NCBI RefSeq assembly: GCF_027942865.1 | Contig: NC_134520.1 | Span: forward strand, 4,462,501 to 4,526,500 | Reading direction: 5' to 3' | Length of the DNA stretch: 64,000 nt | Origin: Odontesthes bonariensis | Lineage: Eukaryota > Chordata > Actinopteri > Atheriniformes > Atherinopsidae | Shown here: positions 35,608-53,173 of the stretch, piece by piece | Layout of the letters: the number at the start of each line of letters is the position of its first letter | Numbering within the stretch: position 1 is the stretch's first letter | The notes under the pieces: generated by a model | The model's database searches: none | The model's input: only the letters and a program-made list of their open reading frames with translations | Told to the model about the DNA's origin: nothing | Translations under genes and position numbers: made by a program

Positions 35608-35628
35608 ATGGACGAGACCTCCAACTAA
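35608..35628 (+). promoter_or_regulatory. rai2: Short upstream ORF in the rai2 leader
   Basis: In the untranslated part of the last exon, ATG GAC GAG ACC TCC AAC TAA encodes MDETSN. It is in frame with the main start at 35665 but closes after six codons. Confidence 0.5.
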
Positions 35629-35664
35629 CACTTGATGATTTTTACCAACCCTTCTGGCTGAACC

Positions 35665-37281
35665 ATGGAAAGTAACGACGACGTGCCTCTGACCGCGACA
35701 CAGCCGCAGATTGATGCGTGCCGCCGTGAGGAGGGAGGAGGAGAAGTCTTCCGCAAAGTGGAAGAAGGAGCCACTCCACTGCCTGCTGACTCCCTGCTGA
35801 ACAAAGGAGGCCACGAGAATCCCGCGGACAATCCCGCGCCGTCGGTGGTGAGTCCCGCTGCTGAATCTCCAGCAGGAGTGGCTCTTAAAGTCGCCACAAC
35901 TGTACTCCACCCAATGTGTCTGGGCGACAGTCCGCTCATGCTGCCCATCCACCTCCAGATGGCCGGAGCGGCCGGGCCTCAGCTCGGCCAAATGGGGGGA
36001 GCACCGTACTTGATAACGAGCCCGAGTCCAGTTTCCCTCCCCCTGGTTTTGGACCAGCAGGTCCTCCAGCACATGGGTCCCGCTGTCATCCCTCAGAGCA
36101 CTAACTGCGCTCAGCTGCCGCTCCAGAACAACGTCCTGTGTCAGAATCCTTTGACGTTTGCTTTACCTTCAGCTGTTGACCCGAAGGCGGCTGGACAGAC
36201 GCAGGACGCCAACCTGCTCTCTCTCCTGCAGAATCCAGCGTTTGCAGCCATCTTGCAGGACCTCTTCCCTCCTCAGGCGGGTTCGTCAACCTGTCAGTCG
36301 CCCGGCTCTGTCTTCCCCCTCCCTTCCCTCACACCTCCCTACACCTCCCCTCTCGCCCCTTTGGTCCCTCCTGCCACACTCCTCGTCCCCTACCCTGTCA
36401 TCATTCCCCTCCCTGTGCCTTTGCCTGTCCCTCTTCCCATCCCCATCCCTGTCCCTCAGACTGAGGACTCCAAGGGGAACATGCCAAAACCAGTTTGCAC
36501 TGTGAGTAAAAGCACTCAGACGTCACCAAAACATACTACCTCTCCCTCGTTGTCTTCAAGGAAATTCATGCAACCGCTCCAGCCGCCAAACGTGTCGCCA
36601 TCTTCTATGCCTCTGCAGGAAGGGCAGGTTCTCGATCTATCTGTCAGAGCATACCCAATCGAACCAAAACAGGAATATCTCAGTCCACAGGAGGACAGTG
36701 TGCTTGATTTATCAATGCCTGGTGTGAGGAAAAAGTGTATTCAGTCAGACAGACAAGTGCTTTTACAGTCAGCTCAGGACACGAGCGGCACTGCTTTGTC
36801 TCTGGGTGTTGAATGCACTCAGAGTTTAGATTCCAAACTGCTGGGCAGCTTGGCTTCGCTGGAGTTCAGCCGGCAGCACAAGTGGCTGGTTGACACCAGC
36901 GCTGCTGGATCTAGCTCTCTGGGTCAAGAGGCATCTCTCAGCGGAGGCGGAAACCTCGAGATAGTCAGCACCTCGCAGACGGCCAAGGTCATCGTATCTG
37001 TGAAAGACGCGATCCCAGCCATCCTCTGTGGGAAGATTAAAGGCCTTTCGGGGGTCTCCACCAAGAACTTCTCCATAAAACGAGACGGCAGCCAGGCGGC
37101 GTCCCTGCAGCAGCTCTACGGGATGCCATCAGCGCCTCACAGGGACCAGCAAGACCCCAACAACCCTCATAAGAAGGTCTCTAAAAACAGAGCCATCAAA
37201 CTGAAGAAAGTCAGCTCACAGGAGATCCACTTCCTTCCTATTAAGAAGCAGAGACTCGCAGCGCTGCTCCCCAGGAAGTGA
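35665..37281 (+). CDS. rai2: rai2 (retinoic acid-induced protein 2), single coding exon
   Basis: A 538-residue intronless coding region; human RAI2 is about 530 residues and also has one coding exon. Conserved blocks: ALKVATTVLHPMCLGDSPLM near residue 72, the Pro-rich LAPLVPPATLLVPYPVIIPL with alternating Val/Pro repeats (about 229-267), two CtBP-recruiting motifs VLDLS at residues 322-326 and 346-350, AKVIVSVKDAIPAILCGKIK followed by GLSGVSTKNFS, and the basic C-terminus IKLKKVSSQEIHFLPIKKQR. RAI2 is a nuclear protein that binds CtBP corepressors through ALDLS-type motifs. The start is taken at the ATG in context AACCATGG; the nearest upstream in-frame ATG (35608) is followed by stops. A 3' splice site at 35590 precedes the leader. 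Confidence 0.96.
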   Translation: MESNDDVPLTATQPQIDACRREEGGGEVFRKVEEGATPLPADSLLNKGGHENPADNPAPSVVSPAAESPAGVALKVATTVLHPMCLGDSPLMLPIHLQMAGAAGPQLGQMGGAPYLITSPSPVSLPLVLDQQVLQHMGPAVIPQSTNCAQLPLQNNVLCQNPLTFALPSAVDPKAAGQTQDANLLSLLQNPAFAAILQDLFPPQAGSSTCQSPGSVFPLPSLTPPYTSPLAPLVPPATLLVPYPVIIPLPVPLPVPLPIPIPVPQTEDSKGNMPKPVCTVSKSTQTSPKHTTSPSLSSRKFMQPLQPPNVSPSSMPLQEGQVLDLSVRAYPIEPKQEYLSPQEDSVLDLSMPGVRKKCIQSDRQVLLQSAQDTSGTALSLGVECTQSLDSKLLGSLASLEFSRQHKWLVDTSAAGSSSLGQEASLSGGGNLEIVSTSQTAKVIVSVKDAIPAILCGKIKGLSGVSTKNFSIKRDGSQAASLQQLYGMPSAPHRDQQDPNNPHKKVSKNRAIKLKKVSSQEIHFLPIKKQRLAALLPRK

Positions 37282-37725
37282 CAGCGCTCAGCAGAGGGAG
37301 GATTAACGCTGGACAGTTCTGTGGGAATAGAACATAAAACACACAAGGCGGCATTTGGTAATCAAAGCCAACCCCTTGTCTGTTTAATCAGAGAGCAGTT
37401 CGTCGCCAAAAGCGAGGCTCCTGAACATCTGACAGTAGAAGTTACCAAAATGGTTTCCATTGGACTTCTCTGAATTGGTGGAGTTTTTTGGGGGGCTTTT
37501 CTTTTTGATAATGTGCTAGTCTACAGTGTTATACTAAACCAGAAATGTCTTTTTATCGGTGTTTGTGTTTGGCAGCTTGATGGATGCTCTGTGTGTCTTT
37601 GTCTGGATAACTCAGACATGTCGGACTTTATCGTTACCGTTACAGCAAAGACACGTGGGTTCCATCCTTCCATTCGGGTTCATAGTTTGTTTCTTCATGT
37701 CATCTTTAGGTAAAAGCACTGAAAA

Positions 37726-37762
<37 letters not shown>

Positions 37763-39090
37763 GAAAAAAAAAAGAAAAGAAAAAAAAGCTGCATACTGGG
37801 AGGATGTAACCGAGTTCAAACACGTTGCCTCAGTGGAAATTCCCTCAGTCATCGTTAGCTCAGTGAAGCGAATCGTTCTCTGCTGATTGGCTGGGATTTA
37901 GCCTGACAGCCTAATGAAGACTTGGCAAGACCAGAGCCACAATTTCATCAAATGCATGCTGGCAACATCTGTCAGATGCAACACGACACATCCTTGTTTT
38001 GTCGAAAAGCAGGGGGGGGGGGCTTTTTCATTGTTTTCACATTTAAACTGACCGTTCCACAGGGGCCTGTTCAAATATAACAAAAGCATTGTGGGGGACT
38101 TGATTTGCCAAAGTTTCTCAAAACGCCTCGCAGCAAGTGTGTAAAAGCCTCTTCCTGCTTCCATTAGATTATAAGGTGAAAGTGTCGATGGTCATTTCGT
38201 TTTTTTTTAAGATCAGCTGCGAAGGGGAGCCGAAGGGAAGGTTCTCAACAAAGAAAAAGAAAGGCCTGTTTCGTGTGTGATTAGCCGGATATTAGGATCA
38301 TCATTGATCAGACTCCCCCTTTAGTCGGTGTGAAACATTTTGGAGTGTTATTTTTTTCATTGGTTTGTGGAGCACGTTTTTTTTTCTCGTGGTCATGAGT
38401 TATGAATGTGGAGCGTATTGTTGTGTCTGTGCTGTTTATTTATCATATTTAGTGCACTTTGTCATAGTTTAGTTGGAAAAACTCACATGGTGTTTACCTA
38501 TTTTGTTAAAACTGCATTATCCCCTCTGTGACTCCAGCAGTTATGTAAATCTGCAAGTCGCAGGCCAAGAACTAATAACAGCCATATGCAGACGCTCTGA
38601 GTGATCAGAAATGGAAAATACCCACAAGCTGTACTTTTTAACCAGTTCCTTTATTTATAACCATGTACTTTAGCAACTCCAGAACATCTTAACTCACAGC
38701 AGCAGAGCGCTCTGCTTCAGCAGGTTGAACCGAAACGCTTTTTTTGGACTGAATTTCTCCCTAATTTATTATTTGTGCTACTTTTATTTATGGTGTTTTT
38801 ATGGACTTGGACGGTCAGATATGAGACTGGATATAAAGGCGTCGACCTCTGGAAGTGCTCTCTGCTTCTGACCACAGTTAAAAGTAAAAAAAAAAAAAAA
38901 AAAGACCAGTCGAAATGTGCTGGAAGTGAAATATTTGCCAACTGTACTGTATGTGTCCTTTTGTACGGAGGTGAACTAAAATCTCCCGATCCACATTTCC
39001 TTTCTGTCCGAGTGGTTTTTTGTTTTTTTTATTGAAAAATGTGAGTGCTTTCTTGTTGAAACTGGATTAAAATCGGAGGAAATTGTCCGG
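37282..39090 (+). other. rai2: rai2 3' UTR (extent uncertain)
   Basis: Non-coding, AT-rich, with a (TA)n tract at about 37730-37757 and poly(A) runs. No AATAAA is found close by. The variant signal ATTAAA at 39066-39071, with T/G-rich sequence downstream, is the best candidate end. Confidence 0.35.
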
Positions 39091-40000
39091 AAAACAAAAG
39101 AGAAAAGAAAGAAAAGGAAGATGAACTCATCATATTTGTGTTTTGCCTGATTCACCATCATCACTTTCAAATTGAAACAATTTAAAACGCATTATTGATG
39201 TCTGTGCAAATTATTTCAAAGAAGTGTATAGATGTCCATGTTTCAGTTTAGTCCAGATCAGTGATGGCGTCGTTACCATGGCAACTGACATCCCTCCAGA
39301 CCCACGGATCTGTCGGGCAACAGTTGAGCAATTCAACCATTTCTCCTCTAAACTCTGAGCTAAGTGGGATGTAGTTATTCAGAAGTCGGCTCTGGTTTGC
39401 CTTTGCTGAAATGTTCAGTGAGTCTACCTGTGAGCTTTGCGAACAGTCCAAGGAACACACGCTACGATAAAGCATGTGCCATCAATCTGAAGAATTTTTT
39501 TAATGCCAATGACTTGTTCTCAAATTGTTCGGACAGTCGTCTTGCGTTTGAGGTCATAAACACAAACAGCCCTTTTTCTGTCACTTGTCAGATGAAATTC
39601 CCAAACGAATGCCCCAGAGGCTGATTTGAGGGAAGGAAGAAGGAAATTTTGGACTTTAAAGTGAAAGTGATTTGGGTAAAAATGTTTGTTTTTAAAATGT
39701 GTAACTGTTGAAATTAACAGGACTCTTACTGTCCATCACACATCATCATGAGAGCTGTAAATGGAGCCAAACTGCTGTTCTTCTTCTCATGAGATTTTTG
39801 GGAAAAATAAGACATTCTATCCATAATAAGTTTGACTTAAAGCATAGTACAGTGTGAGGGGTGATACGTTTTCTTTGCCTGATCCGCCACACAGTACATT
39901 TTAGACCTGGACTCTAGTTGTAATTAAAGGGGAACTCCGGGGCATTTGAAGCGCGTTTCCATTGCTAGAGGTTGTCAAATACTGATAGGACACAGACTGG

Positions 40001-40535
40001 TAGCCTGACTACGTCATACTCACGATTCTAGTCAGAATGTGAGTCTGATACCGCTCAATAGAGATTTGAGTATGGGGCGTGTTTCAACCGAACCAGGAGA
40101 AAAAAATGCCTCTTCGCTCAAGTGGATAGACCTACAACCAATCAGAGCAACGTAGTATGTGACGTAGATTAAGCGACACACACTTGTTGTAGGAAGGACG
40201 GCAAAAACATCTTTTCTATCGATAAAAGCCTTTATCGCGTTCCTCTGTTCGTCTTTCAAAATTAATGTAATGTGGAGATCCTGTAGAACAGACTCGATGG
40301 CAGAATCTACACGCCCTAGCTCTCCAGCGGCAGCCGTGTTCAGCTCTTTAGTGACGTAGTCGATAATGTCCCTGTTGATCATCTGTCCATCATCGTATAA
40401 AGCCCGCCCTGGCAATCTGATTGGTCCGACCAATTCTTGGTCGGGCATAATGATTTCCCAACTGAGCAGAGCCAGACCGAACTTCCCGACCAAAACTTTT
40501 ATGGGCGGGGCTAAGTTCGGCTGGCACCCAGGCTA
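40001..40535. mobile_element. Nested 535-bp DNA transposon with 9-bp target duplication
   Basis: It interrupts the left arm of the foldback element. ACAGACTGG occurs at 39992-40000 and again at 40536-40544, while the opposite arm is uninterrupted at the same place. Its ends are short inverted repeats, TAGCCTG at the left and CAGGCTA at the right. A 9-bp duplication is typical of Mutator-like or Merlin elements; the family is not recognised with certainty. It carries a fragment of a helicase-like reading frame on the minus strand. Confidence 0.85.
40032..40493 (-). pseudogene. Helicase-like ORF fragment carried by the nested transposon
   Basis: 153 open codons on the minus strand, wholly inside the nested element. 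The middle part reads LHITLILKDEQRNAIKAFID then RKDVFAVLPT. It resembles the N-terminal motif region of RecQ-type DEAD/DEAH helicases (LK.EQR.AI..F..GKDVF..LPTG.GKS), where the last part is the Walker A lysine motif. Here the sequence turns into TSVCRLIYVTYYV, so the Lys-Ser of Walker A is lost and no later helicase motifs follow. It is therefore a truncated fragment, probably left from a larger autonomous relative. Confidence 0.6.
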
Positions 40536-41391
40536 ACAGACTGGTGCAAATCGGCGCTCCCTGTGCGGAGATTGCGCTGTTTGCGCAGCCTGTCATGCGA
40601 GGCTAATACGTGGTGGCTAAGGGGCAAGTGCTAACCCTTCCACGTAAAACAACAACTTGCACACTGCAGAAACGTCACACCACTTTATAAACCATCCGAC
40701 AATAAAGTCACAAGCCTTACCATCAAAACCATATGCATGGTTCTCACATTACTGGCATGGGGACGTTACAAAACAACTTTATAAACAGCATGTAACTCAC
40801 CGGCTGGTTGTAGGCTCGCGCATGTGAAAGCCCAAAAGAGTCGATGGACGATAATCCCATATACAAAACAATTAATCTTCTCTAGAAAAACTGCGTTCAA
40901 GTATTTAAAACATTACAATACATGCCCAGTAATATTGTTGTAATGTTTTAAATACTTGAACGCAGTTTTTCTAGAGAAGATTAATTGTTTTGTATATGGG
41001 ATTATCGTCCATCGACTCTTTTGGGCTTTCACATGCGCGAGCGTACAACTAACCGGTAAGTGACATGCTGTTTATAAAGTTGTTTTGTAACGTCCCCATG
41101 CCAGTAATGTGAGAACCATGCATATGGTTTTGATGGTAAGGCTTGTGACTTTATTGTCGGATGGTTTATAAAGTGGTGTGACGTTTCTGCAGTGTGCAAG
41201 TTGTTGTTTTACGTGGAAGGTTTAGCAGTTGCCCCTTAGCCACCACGTATTAGCCTCGCATGACACGCTGTGCGAACAGCGCGATCTCCACACAGGGAGC
41301 GCAGATTTGCACCTCTCTGTGTCCTACTATCAGTATTTGACAACCTCTAGCAATGGAAACGTGCTTCAAATGCCCCGGAGTTCCCCTTTAA

Positions 41392-42946
41392 GCAGCAACC
41401 TCAAGCAAAAAAAAAAAAAAAAAAAAAAAAGTGTAAACAGTACAGACACACGTGTGTATTCTGTTGGTTTTGGTTGTTTTATATATATATAAAAAAAAAA
41501 ATTTTTTTAAAAACACATCATGAACACATCCTTTATCTGGTGTGACTTAATAAACAGGTGATGTTTTGCAACATATTTTCAAGTACTTTAAAGATGCAAG
41601 AGGGAAATCAACAGCAATTCGATCCTGTGTTGAAAAAAATATGGCACAAGTTTTAAAGTGAGAGGTGGGGGTAACAGGAAAATTCTTTTAAGTGTATTAT
41701 AAACATTATGCTACAAAAAGCTTCTACTAACAAAGAGCACATAAACCTGAGAAATGTCAGAAAGTAAAGCAAGGCAGGGTCGAGCACTGGGAGCATCGCA
41801 ACTAAAAGGGCTGCTGCAGGTATTAAAAAGAATGGAAATCATTTAGTTAAATATTCACCCCCCATCCCCTTTGTCTTCACATTTCTATCTTACGTATATG
41901 ATTTTCTTAAAATATCAAGTTTCTACAAAATTTACATTCGGTTGCTGATATTCATGGTTAAACCCATAAAACTGTACATATCTGTTTACACTGTTAACAG
42001 TGACTTGTGTCAACACTGATGTCTCAGGCAGGCCAGCGAGCTCAAGGGATACACGACTGATAAAAACCCACATTAAAAACCTAACATCAGAAGCCCTTAG
42101 AAATGTCCTATGTGCATTCCTAAACATTCCGTCCATTGAAATTGATAAACCGTTTTCGCGTGTGACCTTGGGAGTAAACCGATGTTGAACTGCATGACGA
42201 CCGGTAGGAGGCAACTCTGGACCCACTAAGACAATAATCCACGATGCCTCACAGCAGGTAGTGATTCCGCAGGACGCTCTTGGGAGACTAAGTTCAATTT
42301 AAAAAAAATATAACAAGACCCTTAGCTATGACACTGACGGGGTTCGAGCTAAGGAAAGCGTCCGTCTCGCATGGTGTGAAATGAAAAATGTGAAGACGTT
42401 GGCGTCCTTCAGGCAGACGAATGTACGAAAACAGCTACACAACAATAAAATTCTTTTCATGAGCAGGAGGAAGAACAACAATTATACCAAATCTTCCTTA
42501 TTAACTGGAAATTCAACAAGAATAAAAACATTATATAAACATTCTCCATCTTTGGGGATCCCAAACCAGGATCAAAACATTTCATCTAAGTTAAAAAAAG
42601 AAAAAAAAAGTGTCCACATGTGCTATGCAATGTAAACACGACAGGGATTACACTTTCCTTTGGGATTTTTTTTTTCTTTTTTTTTTTCTAAAGTCAGTGT
42701 TGTCTATGAGACTTGAACAGCTTTTTGTCCACTGATAAGGGGATGAGGTAATGTGTCAGCAATGCACGGCACACTGTTTCCACTCTGTAAGTAGGGATGA
42801 AGTTGTAACATCTGATCTGTTCCTCCAGGAAGAATCCAGCGGAATGTCTAACCCCTGCATGGCCCGCGAGTCAGGATCCAAAGACTGGCTCTTTCTGGGC
42901 TTATTGCTCGTGGGTCTGGTCGGGTCTGTCCCTCCATGACCCCCCG
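41392..42946 (-). other. scml2: Presumed scml2 3' UTR and intergenic sequence
   Basis: Downstream of the scml2 stop on the minus strand. No coding evidence. No clear minus-strand AATAAA is seen before the foldback element, so the transcript end is not defined. Confidence 0.35.
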
Positions 42947-51211
<8,265 letters not shown>

Positions 51212-52629
51212 GGTGACAGATGACCAAGAGTGGTGCTTTTACGAGGAGAAACAGGGTGCAGGAGGTTCACCCAGTTTGTTGATCTGTCCGTAACTCTGAA
51301 AATACAAGATGATATATAAAATTTAAAAAAAGAAACTTTACAATAAATGCAAACAAGGCAAACGGAAACAATGCACTTTATAAAGCTTATTATGTGAACA
51401 ACAAACTTACATTTCAATACAGAAATATTAACTATTAAAAACAAACACTGATGCTATGCTTTGTCTCAGCAGGCTTTAAGGTTGAAGCAAAAGCAAAAGT
51501 TAACATTCATGTCTATTTTTCCAGGAATAAAGGGGAAATTTAACATATTTGGTTTAACTTCCAAGTGAGAATAGAAGCTCTCCTGACAAGAGCTCTTAAC
51601 CTGAAGGCTCTTGAAGCCTAAGGGGGATAGCTGGTGCTGCTGCTCACAGGAGAAATAACTGCTTTAGAAAAGTAAAACATGTTGGAACCTCCTTTGTGTA
51701 CAGTAGTGTGGTTTTCCAGTCAATCGACTCCCACTGACACAGCAGGCCTGTAACTTCTTTTTTTTTTTTTTTTTAACTCTTTTTTCATTTAGCCCAACGG
51801 CAGGCCTGTAGGCAGCTGGGACAGCCCACACGACGTGTTTTAACTATGTGTACATTCCCTCGTAGTTTTCAAGTTTCAGTGAGCAACTAATGTCACCCAA
51901 GACAGAAGCACGACACAGCAAGTTTAGCGAGAACAAAACAACACGAAAAAACAGGAGCCGGGTGTTCCCAGTTCAAAAGACCGCTGACAAAAAGGAAAAT
52001 AAATAAATAAATAAATAAATAAAGCTGATGCTGAAAATAATGAAAAGCATTCGGTGTTGACGGGAAAATTAGACAATATTATGATTTACCTAACATTTTA
52101 AAAAACTCACCACCACCGAGGATATCTAAAGATATGGTTATTAACAGTACCTAATGTTGCAACTTATTTTAAAGGTCATCTTATATCTTATTTGCTCACT
52201 TTCCAATGTTTTACTCTTTAACTTGAATGCTTCCTATCATCGTTTACTGTTAGCTGGGCATGACACCTCACCCCTCAGTATTTTAATGTTAACTCGGTAA
52301 CAGCTAGCGTGGCTTAACGCCGAGGCAGGTTCACTTTAAATGAAATGCTGCGCTAACTATCATGTCTGTATCCCATCTTTGCATTCTCGAGCCGTTTTTA
52401 CGGTGATGTAATGCGGCTGCAGTTAATAGTCTGGGCCCAATGTTGACAACTGGAACTGCTTAATTCGCTAGCCACCACTGCTGGCTAATAACTAGGTTTG
52501 CTAACCTTAGCCTTAACGTTAACCTTCTGAGTTAGGTTTCTCCTCTATTATGAAGGAGAATTACGCATAACTAGGGTCGAGTAGCTCCAATTGACAGTTT
52601 TCCCAAACTATACGTCATTTATTTTCCAG

Positions 52630-52870
52630 AACAAACTTACAGGTGCCGTCTTTTTTCGAGTGAAGATCCACTTTTTTCTATTCGCCAGCTGCCATTTTTT
52701 CACGAATGTAGTGTATGCTTACACGCACGTAATTTATGCCAAAGATCGTGAAATACGACAGGGGAAATACAAGCATGTAGTTCAGTAGGCCAATCCATTA
52801 CAGTGCTATTCGCGTTATCAGCCAATCAAAAACAGGTTTACTCAAGTTATCCAATCAGCGTTTGTCTATC
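52630..52870 (-). promoter_or_regulatory. scml2: Candidate scml2 promoter and first untranslated exon
   Basis: CCAAT boxes occur near 52791 (GGCCAATCC), 52820 (GCCAATCAA) and 52850 (TCCAATCAG); NF-Y works in either orientation. On the minus strand they are followed by a possible YY1-like core, AAAATGGCAGCTGGCG (about 52695), and a donor, CACCT|GTAAGT, near 52640. The ATG in that core opens only MAAGE and a stop, so it is an upstream ORF or non-coding. Promoter function is inferred. Confidence 0.5.
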
Positions 52871-53090
52871 TGTAATTTGGGACTCCAGAAAGTAACAAGA
52901 GTCATCCATCTTTATTCTTTTTGTTTTCTTCGCAAGGTTTTTTCCCTCTCGCGTCCCTGGCCTTGGGTTGAAGCTGAGAAAAATTCGAAACATGTCAAAT
53001 TAACTCCATTAGAGTACTTTGCCAACGGGCATCTTCTTAAAATAACATAAGAAAACAAAGGGCTGCTATTCCAAAAAGTCACGTGAGGTC

Positions 53091-53114
53091 GGGGGGGGGG
53101 GGGGGGGGGGGGGG

Positions 53115-53169
<55 letters not shown>
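53091..53169. repeat. Compound (G)25-(CA)n microsatellite
   Basis: A 25-base G homopolymer (53091-53115) is directly followed by about 26 CA units. It could form a G-quadruplex and a Z-DNA-prone tract; assembly errors in the G run are also likely. Confidence 0.95.

Positions 53170-53173
<4 letters not shown>

Larger units (their letters stand above)
39928..41387. mobile_element. TTAA-flanked foldback DNA transposon (non-autonomous)
   Basis: Direct TTAA copies at 39924-39927 and 41388-41391 flank a 1,460-bp element. Its ends are inverted repeats: AGGGGAACTCCGGGGCAT at the left and its reverse complement at the right. Almost the whole element is a palindrome. The left arm is 39928-40000 plus 40545-40919, the right arm is about 40931-41387, and the loop is about 11 bases; the arms differ at scattered positions. 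A TTAA target is typical of the piggyBac and Kolobok superfamilies. The G-rich rather than CCC-type end makes Kolobok more likely (inference). The left arm is interrupted by a second element at 40001-40535. No transposase is encoded. Confidence 0.9.

Noticed and set aside
35593..36072. 159-codon antisense ORF over the rai2 start
   Set aside because: Shadow of the rai2 coding frame, which matches the family throughout.
40861..40990. Perfect inverted repeat considered as a replication origin, terminator or CRISPR-like structure
   Set aside because: It is the centre of the TTAA-flanked foldback transposon, which explains it fully; no repeat-spacer array exists in the window.
42381..42635. 84-codon plus-strand ORF antisense to the scml2 3' region
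   Set aside because: Lys/Asn-rich, no motifs, lies opposite the presumed scml2 3' UTR.
52640..52710. ATG in the first scml2 exon on the minus strand
   Set aside because: It opens only MAAGE before TAG and is not joined in frame to the MBT exons; treated as 5' UTR.
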